From Candidatus Saccharimonadota bacterium (GTDB taxonomy: Bacteria; Patescibacteriota; Saccharimonadia; Saccharimonadales; Saccharimonadaceae), in assembly GCA_028289015.1 (NCBI GenBank), contig JAQGHC010000002.1, forward strand, positions 1-49,077: a stretch of 49,077 nt of DNA. Direction: 5' to 3'. Below the pieces are notes generated by a model that ran no database searches, was not told the DNA's origin, and saw only the letters and a list, made by a program, of their open reading frames with translations. Below are positions 32,526-41,092 of this stretch, piece after piece (positions within the stretch are counted from its first letter, which is position 1; the number at the start of each line of letters is the position of its first letter). Position numbers and translations under genes: made by a program.

Positions 32526-35500
32526 CTATTGTTTGATCGTTTTAGTACTCATTAAACGCCAAACTACAATTGCGATTAAAAGTAACCCCAAGAAACCGAG
32601 AAGTAAGAACGTATAGCCACGTAGGAAATATAGTACTGCGATTGCTGACGCGCCCAATCCCCACCAGATTGCCCAGCTTTTAGATAATAATGCGCCAGCT
32701 ACCAATAGGGCCAGATGCTCGATCAAGAAGAGCAGTTGATAGTTACCGCCGTTCATAAGCGCATACAGCCCAGAGGAAACAGTAATGAACGCGATTGCAA
32801 TCATCCAGCGTGTACGTTTATGTGCCTGTCTGGTAATTGCCATGATCGTAATAATAATCGCCCACCAATGCGCGTAGGCAACGATATTAACTTCAGGATA
32901 CACATATTCAACAATCCTCTGCAAGCCAAACGTCGCAATGTATACTGCGGACTCTATTATAGCGTAGCGATTGACTCGCCGGCCCTCAATGGCAAGGGTT
33001 GCAGCAAAGGCAATAATCGTAGAAGAGACGGCGATTGTCTGCGAGACATATAGATACTTCAGCCATATCGCTAGTCCGAGGACAACCCAAGTTGACCATA
33101 ACAGAGCTTGGCTTCGCCACGTGTCGCCTAATCCTTTGAGAATCCAGTGCCCAAAGTAAAATACAGCAGCCAATATCCATGCCACGCCTAGCACCATCCA
33201 CACACTACTAAAGTCCATCCACCACCAAAATACTGATAACGCGATAACGAGTAGTACATTCCCGATCAAAATCATCGCGGGTTGGCGTTCGGCATATGAT
33301 GCCACCCAGAAGATAATAACTCCGACAGTGAAAGCGAGAACACTCCACAAAGTCGATAATGAACTTAGTAGTAACAGCGAGCCTACATAATAAACCGGAT
33401 AGGAAGCATAATAGAGTTGACTGTAATCGTGTGACCTGTCTCGACACCACCATCGTATCGCCAGCGATACAACAGCCCAAATCAATAAGATTATGAATGA
33501 TGTCAACGTCGCTTTATAATGTCCGCTCATGCCGCCAAATATAATTAGGAACAAGCTAATTTGCGCCGACGTGGCCATAATAAATTGTCGATCAATTTGT
33601 CGGTATGCATAATGCAACCCAGTTGCAGCATAGAAGACTACTGCTGCAATACCAAATACGAACAGTGCGAACCACTGGACGGGCAATGTGATAATAATCG
33701 CAGCGACCATCAATGTCGCAATAACAAACAGGTTAGCTATAACCTGTATCCTGGTTTGGCGTTCGACATACGATGCTACCGCAAATAACACTGCTCCAAG
33801 AGCCAACATCGTCGCTAACCACTCAATATTAAGCGTCGCCGCGATCATCAGCACGATCGCAAAAAACACTGGATACGAATAACTATAGACTCTCCGCACA
33901 GCCAAAAGCCCGTCTCGATACACCCAGCGAAGCGCGAGTGAGCCGAATGTAGCTAGCAGCAGTATCAATGACACCACGCTACTCGCCTGCTCATTACCAT
34001 GTAACACGGCACCGGCAATGACGAGCAAAATTATCTGCCCTGAAGTCAGCATAACGATTTGCCGGAATGTCTGTCGCAGGTATTCATGCACGATACTCAT
34101 ACTCCAAAATAGCAGCGCACCAATACCGCCAACGAATAACATATACCACGGTTGTTGTATATCTAAGACATCTCCGAGCTCTATAAGTCCTAAAAAGGCT
34201 AAAATCGGGAGGAATATCTGCACCCTTGGCATCCTGCTGACATATGAAGCAAACAGCGTCACTGCTGCCACCGTGAAGTACGTTGCCGTCAGGACAAGCG
34301 GCGTGCCATCACACCAAGCTGTGAGCACAGCTAATACCAGATAGGCAGTATAGCTGACGGCCACAAAACGACGCAATGACAGTGTGCGGTGGCGCCATCG
34401 TAGGTGCACGTACACACCGGCAACGGCCGCACAAATAAACACCGTCGTTACCGTCCACCATTCTAATGCAGGACTGGCAAGCTCACGGGCTACGACGATT
34501 GGTAATATCAGGGACGCTATCAGCCCAATAATAGCAATTGGCACCGTTCGGAGTCGCCACGCTACTACGAAACTCGTCGTTCCGATAACGATTAGGCCGA
34601 CTGTCGTAAACAGTGATGCTAGTGAATAGTCTAGCCAGAATAGGAATAAAATCGTCTGGACTGCAAATAGTGACCGGATCCAGATTCGCTCAACTAAATG
34701 CCGGCCTTCACGCTTAACCATTAGGAGCGAGTACGCGTACTGAAGTGTTAATAGCAGAAATATAGCAAATGCGATTACTGCATGGTCGCCGTCATATATA
34801 TTCCACGCTATCAAGCCAGCAACAACGTATGTCAGGACACGGATAATTGATTCGTAGATAATATCTCGTGTTTGCATCCAGGCAACAATATAGTGCACTG
34901 TCGCTACTGTAAAGACAATTTGATAATCAACTAAATGTAATACGTTGAATACGAACAAACTCGCTACCAGCACTACCGGTGTGACGATTTGGCCAGAATG
35001 CTCAATAGGCTTGCTAAATACCTTTGGCATCCACCCAGGTTTGATATACGCGATACTACTTGCCGCAAGCGACACGCCGATCATCACGACGAATTGCCAA
35101 ACTATAGCCGACACGCCCGCTGCGGTCATCGACCCCACTAGCGACAGAACAAAGGCCATGGTTAAATATGCGACCAATTGACTCTGTAGTCGGATAGCTA
35201 CGACAAAATATGCGATCAGTCCGACAAGAGAAGTAATAAGCCAAGACTGAGTCACACTCAGACTAGAGTACTGCTCTATAGCGAGCCCGGCGAATGGAAT
35301 TATCGCCAGACTTGTCCCTAGAAAGGCGATCGCTGCAGGTTGCAAGCGCACACTTTTGGTATGCACGATAAAGCCTACAACGTAAAACAACACGATCACC
35401 GCGGCGACCGTCACTAGTTTTGTCTCTGCAGACGAGGAAGATGCAATAAAAAGTGCAGCCGCCGCAACAAGTAAGAAACTTGCCGTGTATAGAATGATAT

Positions 35501-35870
35501 TTAGATTACGCAAAGATCGACGTGCCTTCACCTCGGCTGTCTCCTGCACGGTCATCTCATTGACGATGGCAGGTTGTTCAACGGATGCAATACCGTCGTA
35601 AAAATCATTCTCTTCAGCGTACGTATCGGCTACAGACCGATCATCGCCCACTGTCAATGTTGAGATGGTATCATTTTTGATACTTCGTGTCAGCATATGT
35701 AACGACGTAACGTCAGTATGACCTGAGGCGATTAGACTTTCAAGCACGCTAGACACAGCCTTTTTCCCGTCGCTATACCCTTTAGCATAGGAATCGGCAT
35801 CGCTTTTTTTACGTCCGGACAATAATAAGATAGTCAGAAAAACAGCCACTAAAAACCAGAAACCACTCAC
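32526..35870 (-). CDS. Giant polytopic membrane protein (1114 residues), unknown function
   Basis: GTG start at 35870, with GGAG 6 bp upstream. One N-terminal helix is followed by a cytoplasmic segment of about 100 residues (KGYSDGKKAVSSVLESLIASGHTDVTSLHM...). From about residue 120 to the end comes an almost unbroken series of roughly 30 or more hydrophobic helices separated by very short basic loops (e.g. YVERQTRIQ, YAERQPAMI, RWRHRTLSLRR). Similar helix blocks recur (SYVERQTR.., SYAERQP.., SYVSRMPR.. each following a VASY/FASY), suggesting growth by internal duplication. It resembles large DUF2157/DUF2339-like polytopic proteins in general plan, but I cannot assign it. No catalytic motif seen. 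Stand-alone gene. Confidence 0.8.
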   Translation of the reverse strand: MSGFWFLVAVFLTILLLSGRKKSDADSYAKGYSDGKKAVSSVLESLIASGHTDVTSLHMLTRSIKNDTISTLTVGDDRSVADTYAEENDFYDGIASVEQPAIVNEMTVQETAEVKARRSLRNLNIILYTASFLLVAAAALFIASSSSAETKLVTVAAVIVLFYVVGFIVHTKSVRLQPAAIAFLGTSLAIIPFAGLAIEQYSSLSVTQSWLITSLVGLIAYFVVAIRLQSQLVAYLTMAFVLSLVGSMTAAGVSAIVWQFVVMIGVSLAASSIAYIKPGWMPKVFSKPIEHSGQIVTPVVLVASLFVFNVLHLVDYQIVFTVATVHYIVAWMQTRDIIYESIIRVLTYVVAGLIAWNIYDGDHAVIAFAIFLLLTLQYAYSLLMVKREGRHLVERIWIRSLFAVQTILFLFWLDYSLASLFTTVGLIVIGTTSFVVAWRLRTVPIAIIGLIASLILPIVVARELASPALEWWTVTTVFICAAVAGVYVHLRWRHRTLSLRRFVAVSYTAYLVLAVLTAWCDGTPLVLTATYFTVAAVTLFASYVSRMPRVQIFLPILAFLGLIELGDVLDIQQPWYMLFVGGIGALLFWSMSIVHEYLRQTFRQIVMLTSGQIILLVIAGAVLHGNEQASSVVSLILLLATFGSLALRWVYRDGLLAVRRVYSYSYPVFFAIVLMIAATLNIEWLATMLALGAVLFAVASYVERQTRIQVIANLFVIATLMVAAIIITLPVQWFALFVFGIAAVVFYAATGLHYAYRQIDRQFIMATSAQISLFLIIFGGMSGHYKATLTSFIILLIWAVVSLAIRWWCRDRSHDYSQLYYASYPVYYVGSLLLLSSLSTLWSVLAFTVGVIIFWVASYAERQPAMILIGNVLLVIALSVFWWWMDFSSVWMVLGVAWILAAVFYFGHWILKGLGDTWRSQALLWSTWVVLGLAIWLKYLYVSQTIAVSSTIIAFAATLAIEGRRVNRYAIIESAVYIATFGLQRIVEYVYPEVNIVAYAHWWAIIITIMAITRQAHKRTRWMIAIAFITVSSGLYALMNGGNYQLLFLIEHLALLVAGALLSKSWAIWWGLGASAIAVLYFLRGYTFLLLGFLGLLLIAIVVWRLMSTKTIKQ

Positions 35871-36291
35871 TTTTTTCTCCCTTTAAACTACACTAAGCTT
35901 ATCGTAAGCATAGGCAATATACTAGCCTAAAAGTCCGCCAGCTTTCGCTCATCGGATTGATAAAGTATTAAGAGTCAGCGATAACGAGAAATTGCTAAGC
36001 TGGGGCGCATTTTAACTACAATCTTATGCTATCGAGATCCATATGCCAACCAATATGCGACATGCAATTAGTATCATTTCTTCTCGATTATGAGGTCTGT
36101 AACTTGATTAATTTAAGTACATGTACCGTAAACCCGCACTATCTGCTTGGAGTTAGCCGTCATCGTACCGATACATCAAGAAATAATAGTGTCATTTACT
36201 AACTCCATTAGTTCTCAATCCCACGAGCTATAAACCCTAGTTAGCCGTTCAAACTCATAAGCCTAGCGATGCCCCAATCTGATCTTTAGTC
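35871..36291. other. Intergenic region with no recognisable gene
   Basis: About 420 bp. I see no open frame with start and ribosome site, no RNA gene and no terminator. Small dyads only (GCTTA-TCG-TAAGC near 35895, TAGGC...GCCTA nearby). AGTTAGCCGT occurs twice (around 36150 and 36240). The first 30 bp hold the ribosome site of the giant membrane protein gene. Confidence 0.6.
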
Positions 36292-36327
36292 GCATCATTC
36301 CCTGTACCGAAAACATAGGAATGATGC
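36292..36327 (-). terminator. Hairpin after the padR operon
   Basis: GCATCATTCC-16 nt-GGAATGATGC, a perfect 10-bp stem. Partial further pairing outside (TCTGATCTTTA with TAAAGTCAGATCA) extends it up to the stop codon region. No T-run, so termination is possible but unproven. Confidence 0.45.
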
Positions 36328-36349
36328 ATCCTGATGCGTTAAAGTCAGA

Positions 36350-36922
36350 TCACTCTATAACAAAGCTATGCTTGCGATTGTAATGCCAGTCAAAGATACG
36401 AGTAATCACTGCATTCACCAGCGGCGCTATCACAAGTCCGATAAACAGCATAAACACCACATGACCAATACCCGGCATCTGCAGACCGATGTACATCGTA
36501 GCCATATAAGCGCTTAAAATCAGAGGCAACAGACCACCAATTGTCACGAGTAACACGGTAGCTCCAACAGGCTTCGCAGTCGTGCGGTGTTTACGGAGAT
36601 AGTGATACACAGTCCCGATAATCGTGACTGTAACAATTAAACTTAAAGCGAGTAGGTACATCGTCGCAGCGTCCATATACTTAGCCTCAGAACTCTGGGC
36701 CACTTTCTTATACTCATCAGAATCCATGATAGTCGTGAAATCCTGACCCGACATCATATTTACGCTAAACACGTCAAGCTGACGCGCAACCGATCGATGC
36801 GATTCAGTTGGGTAGTTCAGTGCTATCGTCACTACGTTAAGTAACATATTTACTGCGAATACTGCAGCGATAATAGCAGCGTAAATACGCCATTTGCTGG
36901 CTGGTTCTTCTTTCTTAATCAT
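36350..36922 (-). CDS. Membrane protein co-transcribed with a PadR regulator
   Basis: 190 residues from ATG 36922, chosen for the AAAGGTGA ribosome site 5 bp upstream (the in-frame GTG at 36931 is part of that site). Four hydrophobic helices (about 12-34, 83-107, 120-143, 148-172) and a soluble loop after helix 1 (SVNMMSGQDFTTIMDSDEYKKVA). It ends with TGA. It overlaps padR by 8 bp. Membrane proteins encoded directly behind a PadR repressor are often its regulated target (sensors or exporters). Family not recognised. Confidence 0.75.
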   Translation of the reverse strand: MIKKEEPASKWRIYAAIIAAVFAVNMLLNVVTIALNYPTESHRSVARQLDVFSVNMMSGQDFTTIMDSDEYKKVAQSSEAKYMDAATMYLLALSLIVTVTIIGTVYHYLRKHRTTAKPVGATVLLVTIGGLLPLILSAYMATMYIGLQMPGIGHVVFMLFIGLVIAPLVNAVITRIFDWHYNRKHSFVIE

Positions 36923-37307
36923 GTTGTTCACCTTTCGTCTGCACAGATTGCAGTAATTGAATAATAGACGGCTTTAGCAGGGGAGCAATATTCAACGCAA
37001 CAAAGCGCCCAACTACCTCTTCGCCTTTTTCTGTTAATTGATAATATTTTCGCTTTGGCCCGCTATTTGGCGACTCTTCAAGCGACATTCGCACTAATCC
37101 CATGTCGTCAAAACGACGAAGCGCCCGATATAAACTTTGCTCTTTAACTTCAAACACTCCGTCCGTAGCGTCAGACATAAAATCGGTGATCTGGGCAGCA
37201 TATTTCTTACCGTCAAAAACCGCCAGCAGGACCCACAGGCTAAGCTGGCCTTTTTTGTAGACTTCATCCCAGTCTGCAACCATTTCATCAATCGAACGAC
37301 TACTCAT
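36915..37307 (-). CDS. PadR-family transcriptional regulator
   Basis: 130 residues. Winged helix with the PadR pattern: LSLWVLLAVFDGKKYAAQITDFM (helix 1-2), EQSLYRALRRFDDMGLVRMSLEESPNSGPKRKYYQLTEKGEEVV (recognition helix and wing; GPxRKYYxLTxxG is the hallmark). A C-terminal dimerisation helix follows. Such regulators repress their own operon and release on binding a small molecule. Strong ribosome site (AAAGGAG) before ATG 37307. The promoter carries a dyad that may be its own operator. Confidence 0.92.
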   Translation of the reverse strand: MSSRSIDEMVADWDEVYKKGQLSLWVLLAVFDGKKYAAQITDFMSDATDGVFEVKEQSLYRALRRFDDMGLVRMSLEESPNSGPKRKYYQLTEKGEEVVGRFVALNIAPLLKPSIIQLLQSVQTKGEQHD

Positions 37308-37324
37308 TTTTCTCCTTTTATAGT

Positions 37325-37364
37325 ACTATTCCTGAAGTATAATACCTAAAGAATAGTCTGTCAA
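37325..37364 (-). promoter_or_regulatory. padR promoter and candidate operator
   Basis: TTGACA (37364-37359), 17 bp, TATACT (37341-37336): near-consensus. The 7-bp inverted repeat ACTATTC / GAATAGT (37325-37331 and 37351-37357) brackets the -10 box, where a self-repressing PadR dimer would bind. Confidence 0.7.
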
Positions 37365-37388
37365 TACTTTTTATTCTGAGCATAATAG

Positions 37389-37591
37389 CAACTACATAAA
37401 ATAGGATTATTAGAGCGAGATTATGCGTACGCTGGTTTTATTGCGTTTGTTATTGGCAGCAATATCGTTAAAAGTAATCGCATTCAATCAGATGAGAATC
37501 ACAATTAAAATACAGATAGCCCCACCGAAATTATCTAGAGGGTGACTGGAGACAAGCATTAAAAGAAACGATAGACGCATTAAAAAAATAA
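37389..37591 (+). pseudogene. Remnant of a small gene
   Basis: Frame 1 reads ...LERDYAYAGFIAFVIGSN... (a membrane-helix-like stretch) and stops at about 37510. A different frame then reads EGDWRQALKETIDALKK and a stop at 37589-37591, just before an intrinsic terminator. The two pieces look like parts of one decayed gene still followed by its terminator. No start codon with ribosome site found. Confidence 0.35.
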
Positions 37592-37627
37592 AAGCCTCCC
37601 GGCACTTGCAGCCGGAGTAGCCTTTTT
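37591..37627 (+). terminator. Intrinsic terminator
   Basis: CTC(C)CGGC-ACTTGCA-GCCGGAG with one bulge, then ...CCTTTTT. It ends the plus-strand remnant. Confidence 0.65.
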
Positions 37628-37843
37628 ACGACCCTTTCATTTTTCCAATTTCAGCAGCGAGTGTACTACTGTCACCGCCCTCGTTATCGACCAAGCTCAA
37701 ATTTCTCAAATCGTCGGCTCTCTCGACACCTATTTGTTTAAGGGTGTGGCAAGCCTTATCGGCACACGATTAAAGACTTTATCAGGCAATGCCTTAATAG
37801 CAATATTTACTATCTTGCCTTCAAACAAACGCAGCAACGACAT
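37626..37843 (-). pseudogene. Small helical protein gene with one frameshift
   Basis: From ATG 37843 the frame reads MSLLRLFEGKIVNIAIKALP and on to NRV, then leaves frame and stops after 37 codons. The adjacent frame continues ADKACHTLKQIGVERADDL... to EIGKMKGS and stop at 37628-37626. Joined, the product would be about 72 residues. The span is 218 bp (not divisible by three), consistent with one indel. Unknown family. Confidence 0.45.
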
Positions 37844-38015
37844 CACAATAAAGCATTGCATTATTTAGAGTTCATATGCCCTGTGCGCACTTCACGTTTG
37901 CGCAACGTATGAGAGAATATAGACCCCCTAGCCTACTTTACTCTCCTGCTCATTCCAATCGGTTCCGTATGTCACACAAGAGGAATAGAAAGCTCAGCGA
38001 TCACCAGCCTAGCTA

Positions 38016-38639
38016 TCATTTCTCTATCTTATCTGCAAAGACCACATATCGATGAGAATAACGTTTCTTCACGTTATCCCAAGTACCGCTACAGGTAATG
38101 AGATTGAGATAACTGCCGTCAGTCTTATTGAATATCTCATTTGGACGTTCATCTTGTTTATACATTCGTGTTTTACGCACGGTAAATGACACCGTCTCAT
38201 CACGATCATTTCGAACTTTTATCGTGTCGCCGGTTTGCAACTTATCCAGATCGATAAACACGCCTAAGTCTTCAGTACCCTCCAGATGACCTGCGATAAC
38301 AGCGCTACCTTGCTCGCCAGGCTTTGTGCCGAATTTATACCAGCCGACAGTAACAAGATCTGGCGGGACGTCCATTTCCCCGCTTGGCGTCAAACCCATG
38401 TAAGATATGGCGGCATCTATCTTTAATTTTGGTATAGATAACCGCATCGGCAAACCATACTTCACTTCATCGGCAACTTTGTCCGAAGCAACCGCTTTTG
38501 CAGGCTGCATGGTCGGCGCAGTAACACTTTGCTTTTGCCTATCAAAGAAATACAAAAGAGCCATCACTACGAGCGTCACAATCGTCAATAAGATAATTGT
38601 CGTTCGTAGTCGATGGCTCTGAGGCGTACTCAATGTCAT
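38016..38639 (-). CDS. Sortase (class D/E/F-like transpeptidase)
   Basis: 207 residues. N-terminal signal-anchor (about 13-32), a linker, then the sortase beta-barrel: LSIPKLKIDAAI..., catalytic His118 in AVIAGHLEG, Cys183 in LNLITCSGTW, Arg197 in YSHRYVV. It cleaves the LPXTG-type signal of secreted proteins and joins them to the cell surface. The gene follows an LPNTG-bearing surface protein after 5 bp, so enzyme and substrate are probably a dedicated pair in one transcript. It ends with TGA. The exact class cannot be set without alignment. Confidence 0.92.
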   Translation of the reverse strand: MTLSTPQSHRLRTTIILLTIVTLVVMALLYFFDRQKQSVTAPTMQPAKAVASDKVADEVKYGLPMRLSIPKLKIDAAISYMGLTPSGEMDVPPDLVTVGWYKFGTKPGEQGSAVIAGHLEGTEDLGVFIDLDKLQTGDTIKVRNDRDETVSFTVRKTRMYKQDERPNEIFNKTDGSYLNLITCSGTWDNVKKRYSHRYVVFADKIEK

Positions 38640-38644
38640 ACGTA

Positions 38645-39511
38645 CTATAAAGAGCGTTGCTTTTTAAGAGCAAGGGCGCCAAGTACAGCTACAGCAAGCG
38701 TAGCGGCTGCAGCAACTGCTAGCGTCGTAAATGATGTCGATGAACCACTACCCGTGTTTGGAAGTATAGGAGCTGACGTTGGACCAGCTGGCGTTGCGCC
38801 TCTTGAAGTGTTACATGTAGGAGATGTAAACGTATCATTATCAGTCGTTACTGTTCCACCAAATGCCAAAGCTTGGCCATTCCATATCACACCGTCGCCA
38901 ACACTGATGCCAGCTGCATCGATATCCGTACCCGCAAAGGTAGAGTTGGCGCCAAGCGAAGTTGCTTGTGTTGGCGTCCACCATACGTCACACGCTGACG
39001 CACCGTTGATCAATGACACGATTGAGTTTGCACCCGTCGTTAGTGCGCCGTCCATTCGGAAAATATAAACTCCCGCACCGTCCAGAGTGACTGTTGCACT
39101 AGCTGTGACGCTAGCGGCGCCAGTCATACAATAGACCCCTGGGGTGTATACGCCGACCGGGCCGTGGGTAGTATCAGTCGCGAGGTTGATAGGGCCTGGC
39201 GCAAAATTAAACGTACATGGCTGACTATTAAGAAAAGTTAATGCATTGCCTTGATCGATGCCCGCTTGGTTATAAGTACTGTTTGCAACATGTGTGTTGC
39301 CGCCTACAGTCGGAGCTGTCGCTGGACCAGTTGTATATCCTAAATCGCCTGCAAGTGTCGTACCCGGCGTCGTATTGACATAGCTGCTAGAAAGCACATT
39401 AAAAGTATTCGCCGCGCCCAAGCCTGGCGACGTGGCAGCAGATGCCATTGGCGATATTATTAAAGACGCTAAAATCAAAGATGTAATTCCCGTTTTTATA
39501 AATAATTTCAT
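38645..39511 (-). CDS. LPNTG-anchored DUF3494 (ice-binding-like) surface protein
   Basis: 288 residues. Signal peptide 1-25 (cleavage after MASA). The body (about 28-235) has the DUF3494 'ice-binding-like' beta-solenoid pattern: LGAANTFNVLSSSYVNTTPGTTLAGDLGYTTG at its start, then GVYTPGVY, TLDGAGVYIFRMDGALT, SACDVWWTPTQATSLGANSTFAGTDID and SVGDGVIWNGQALAFGGTVTTDNDTF. A Thr/Pro linker leads to LPNTG (250-254), a membrane helix and a basic tail (KKQRSL): a complete sortase sorting signal. Members may bind ice, glycans or act as adhesins; in a host-attached bacterium adhesion is more likely (inference). AAGGCGG ribosome site before ATG 39511. Sortase gene follows. Confidence 0.9.
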   Translation of the reverse strand: MKLFIKTGITSLILASLIISPMASAATSPGLGAANTFNVLSSSYVNTTPGTTLAGDLGYTTGPATAPTVGGNTHVANSTYNQAGIDQGNALTFLNSQPCTFNFAPGPINLATDTTHGPVGVYTPGVYCMTGAASVTASATVTLDGAGVYIFRMDGALTTGANSIVSLINGASACDVWWTPTQATSLGANSTFAGTDIDAAGISVGDGVIWNGQALAFGGTVTTDNDTFTSPTCNTSRGATPAGPTSAPILPNTGSGSSTSFTTLAVAAAATLAVAVLGALALKKQRSL

Positions 39512-39627
39512 GTTTTTTCCGCCTTAGTTTTAGTGAATTATTTAGCCTAAGCTTAGCACAAGCCTAATATTATTACTATAAGCAACTTAACCCACCCCTA
39601 CATATGACTGCACATACGATTGTGGAT

Positions 39628-39652
39628 AAAAAAACCTCACGTAGAAGTGAGG
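39628..39652 (-). terminator. Intrinsic terminator of the 39682-40197 gene
   Basis: On the minus strand CCTCAC-TTCTAC-GTGAGG followed by seven T. Confidence 0.85.
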
Positions 39653-39681
39653 CGTTCTTATGACAATATGAACTGCGCAGA

Positions 39682-40197
39682 TTAAGGGGTGAGACTATCG
39701 TCCACTACAGTATTAAGATTGAGAGTTATATTCGGAGGAGTCGCGTCTTGTAGTACAGGTGGCGTAGTGACTGCCGGTGTTTCCAGGGAAGGTTGTGGTG
39801 ACGCATCATCCGTGATTGCACCCACCGATGATGAGACAACGGAATTAGCGGCCGCTGTGCCACTTGCAGCTGCATTGTAGGTAGGAGTAGCGTTAAAAAT
39901 ACGCGGGTATTGCTGTGGCGGTAAGTTTCCGCTTCGAACAGTAAGCAAACTTTGCTCAGGGAGTGGCGTCACCGATGCGGTGGGTTGACTCTCTGATTGC
40001 TGCACACCTAATCCCGCCTTATTACCTTGTGATGGTTTTCTATTGATTGTCTCGACGACAGATACCCCGCTCGAAGTATTATCTTTTGTAGCAAACTGGC
40101 GAAGCATAGTTAGTGTGCCGGTAAATCCAATCAACATAGCAGTTGATCCGTACATAGCCATTCTCTTGACAGGAAGCCTTAGTGGAATAGTTAGCAT
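39682..40197 (-). CDS. Anchored low-complexity surface protein
   Basis: 171 residues. A basic N-terminus (LRLPVKRMAMYG) precedes a hydrophobic segment (about 14-34) that is a signal anchor or uncleaved signal. The rest is a disordered Ser/Thr/Pro/Ala-rich chain (e.g. VTPLPEQSLL, NAAASGTAAANSVVSSS, LETPAVTTPPVL) with no Cys and no domain I recognise. It could be a surface spacer, stalk or O-glycosylated protein. Start ATG 40197 with AGGAGG about 10 bp upstream; ended by a clean terminator. Confidence 0.65.
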   Translation of the reverse strand: MLTIPLRLPVKRMAMYGSTAMLIGFTGTLTMLRQFATKDNTSSGVSVVETINRKPSQGNKAGLGVQQSESQPTASVTPLPEQSLLTVRSGNLPPQQYPRIFNATPTYNAAASGTAAANSVVSSSVGAITDDASPQPSLETPAVTTPPVLQDATPPNITLNLNTVVDDSLTP

Positions 40198-40403
40198 ATG
40201 ATTGTTCCTCCTTATTCCTATAGAATACTCATTTATTTTAAAGGAAGCTGTAAGATATTTTACTTTCAGGTACTTTATGCTTTAAGATGGATATGGCTAC
40301 GCAAGCTTACCTTGCTTAATACTAAGATTAGTGTCATTATAGTGTCACTTAGGATTATCGATTCTAGGCGCAGTTTTCCATCTATAACGGTAAGGATCAT
40401 TCA

Positions 40404-40730
40404 ATGTATCGCAAAGATTATACACTTGAATTAAGTGGGGTTGGTAAGGTTCGTGATTTCAAACTCATCGAACTCGCCAGTAATTATCCCCTCCCACAGG
40501 TTATCAATCCTGTGCTGCAAGTTGACGACGATTCTATGAACACCCCAGAAGGTCGTTATGCACAGTACGTAATGAAGGGGAGCGGCTTAATCGAAATTAG
40601 GTACGTCGCAGAAACCCATTCCGTCCGCGTCACAGCGGCAACTGACCACGCCTGGGATGATACCGAATTTATCGAAATCATCGTCAGGTGCCACATCAAC
40701 AGTCACTTCAATGCCGCAAAGAACGCCTAA
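40404..40730 (+). CDS. Small cytoplasmic protein, unknown function
   Basis: 108 residues from ATG 40404, preceded by AAGGATC. Mixed alpha/beta composition with no membrane segment: LELSGVGKVRDFKLIELASNYPLPQVINPVLQ, then VMKGSGLIEIRYVAETHSVRVTAA and EIIVRCHINSHFNAAKNA. No recognised motif. The gene has its own ribosome site and a good terminator, so it is real, but I do not know it. Confidence 0.65.
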   Translation: MYRKDYTLELSGVGKVRDFKLIELASNYPLPQVINPVLQVDDDSMNTPEGRYAQYVMKGSGLIEIRYVAETHSVRVTAATDHAWDDTEFIEIIVRCHINSHFNAAKNA

Positions 40731-40761
40731 CTGCCTTCGCCCCCTCATCCGCACCTAGCTT

Positions 40762-40791
40762 AAAGCCCTGCGTTGTATGCCGGGGCTTTTT
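40762..40791 (+). terminator. Intrinsic terminator of the 40404-40730 gene
   Basis: AAAGCCC-loop-GGGGCTTTTT, with U-tract. Confidence 0.8.
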
Positions 40792-40817
40792 GCTTTTCAC
40801 ACTAGAGCCTGCTGCAG

Positions 40818-40823
40818 TATAAT
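40818..40823 (+). promoter_or_regulatory. -10 box 7 bp before the start codon
   Basis: TATAAT, then C, ATG, CTC, ATG: the second ATG (40831) is 7 bp from the box, where transcription should begin. No ribosome site. Confidence 0.5.
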
Positions 40824-40830
40824 CATGCTC

Positions 40831-41049
40831 ATGATAACTTTTCTTCAATTCACCGCCTCTCGATTTCTCTTTCTAGTAACACTCATCGTCACCCTTTTTT
40901 CTGGAAATGCAGCGCAGGCATGGTTCCCTAAGAAAGAAGATTTGGAAGTAATGTCACTTCGTAGTGCCATTATTGTTAACGTCGTTTTCCTCGCCCTACT
41001 TACAGGCCTAGCTCACTTCGTCGTTCAACTTGTAGTGGCTACCATTTAA
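40831..41049 (+). CDS. Small two-helix membrane protein
   Basis: 72 residues from ATG 40831 (MITFLQFTASRFLFL); an ATG 6 bp upstream and a distant one at 40777, inside the previous terminator, are less likely. Helix 1 (about 9-30) ends in a signal-peptide-like NAAQAW; a short basic/acidic loop (FPKKEDLEVMSLRS) leads to helix 2 (about 45-70). Unknown function. Flanked by a leaderless promoter and an excellent terminator. Confidence 0.65.
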   Translation: MITFLQFTASRFLFLVTLIVTLFSGNAAQAWFPKKEDLEVMSLRSAIIVNVVFLALLTGLAHFVVQLVVATI

Positions 41050-41075
41050 AAAGCACCCGACATTGGGTGCTTTTT
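41048..41075. terminator. Bidirectional intrinsic terminator
   Basis: AAAAAGCACCC-GACATT-GGGTGCTTTTT: perfect 11-bp stem with A- and T-tracts, serving the convergent genes on both sides. Confidence 0.92.
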
Positions 41076-41092
41076 AATAAGCATTCAACGTA

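Noticed and set aside
38645-39511. True antifreeze function
   Set aside because: DUF3494 proteins are called ice-binding, but the sequence alone does not show an ice-binding face, and the sortase context fits adhesion equally well or better.
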